DNA of 64,000 bases from Clostridium sp. DL-VIII (GTDB lineage Bacteria; Bacillota; Clostridia; Clostridiales; Clostridiaceae), in NCBI RefSeq assembly GCF_000230835.1, contig NZ_CM001240.1:155001-219000 (forward strand), read 5' to 3'. The notes below the pieces were generated by a model, which made no database searches, was not told the origin of the DNA, and saw nothing but the letters and a program-made list of their open reading frames with translations. Positions 63,972-64,000 of the stretch are shown here, one piece after another; within the stretch, counting starts at the first letter, position 1; each line of letters opens with the position of its first letter. Both the position numbers and the translations under genes were made by a program.

Positions 63972-64000
63972 ATGTTTTCATTTACTAACAAAATAGATGA
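63972..64000 (+). CDS. Start of an unknown gene, cut by the window edge
   Basis: GGAGAG five bases before an ATG is followed by MFSFTNKID to the edge. Nothing more can be said. Confidence 0.45.

Overview
The window is low-GC, with long AT-rich intergenic stretches, strong AGGAGG-type ribosome sites and many simple hairpin terminators. Gene content fits an anaerobic, motile, solventogenic-type Clostridium (cluster I, C. beijerinckii-like): PdxST, a membrane pyrophosphatase, a CODH homologue, several nitroreductases and flavodoxin-fold reductases, LarA, and two chemoreceptors. Species assignment is inference only.

Layout. 1-2,032: PLP synthase genes and an RNA methylase, minus strand. 2,405-6,903: a complete branched-chain amino acid ABC transporter operon (livKHMGF). 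7,005-15,491: an EAL/CBS/GGDEF protein, a 49-aa gene, hppA, a DUF4173-type membrane protein and a Cache chemoreceptor. 15,885-31,647: small redox and regulatory units, mostly a regulator next to its likely target. These are MarR with nitroreductase and monooxygenase, Rrf2 with cooS, TetR with flavoprotein and MFS pump, LysR with YeiH, an orphan larA, and HxlR with a flavodoxin-fold reductase. Matching short palindromes or repeats could be read for most of these pairs. The block ends with a predicted AraC-type HTH fused to a ppGpp-hydrolase-like HD domain.

31,953-51,126 is the outstanding region: a roughly 19.2-kb island bounded by a 17-nt exact direct repeat, the right copy of which is the 3' end of rlmH. 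It carries a large serine recombinase, a DUF927/AAA+ helicase-like ATPase, a possible OB-fold protein and several tracts of C4/G4 runs. This is the architecture and integration site of staphylococcal SCC elements. Its cargo looks like defence genes: a TIR protein, a PD-(D/E)XK-like protein, a three-gene operon with a restriction-like nuclease, and a zinc-ribbon/membrane-protein module broken by an ISL3-type insertion sequence (exact 8-bp target duplication). Three decayed 3' tails of the recombinase gene lie at 31,748, 35,537 and 37,258. The last two separate the cargo modules and the first lies just outside the left repeat, which suggests repeated rounds of insertion at this locus.

51,106-64,000 returns to chromosomal genes: rlmH, HAD phosphatase plus ROK regulator, a 14-TM MFS exporter, an unusual chemoreceptor whose sensor precedes its membrane segments, a SEC-C protein, a WalJ-type hydrolase, murA, and on the plus strand a 2H-like protein, a possible dimeric dUTPase, a YdcZ-type membrane protein and an MBL-fold hydrolase.
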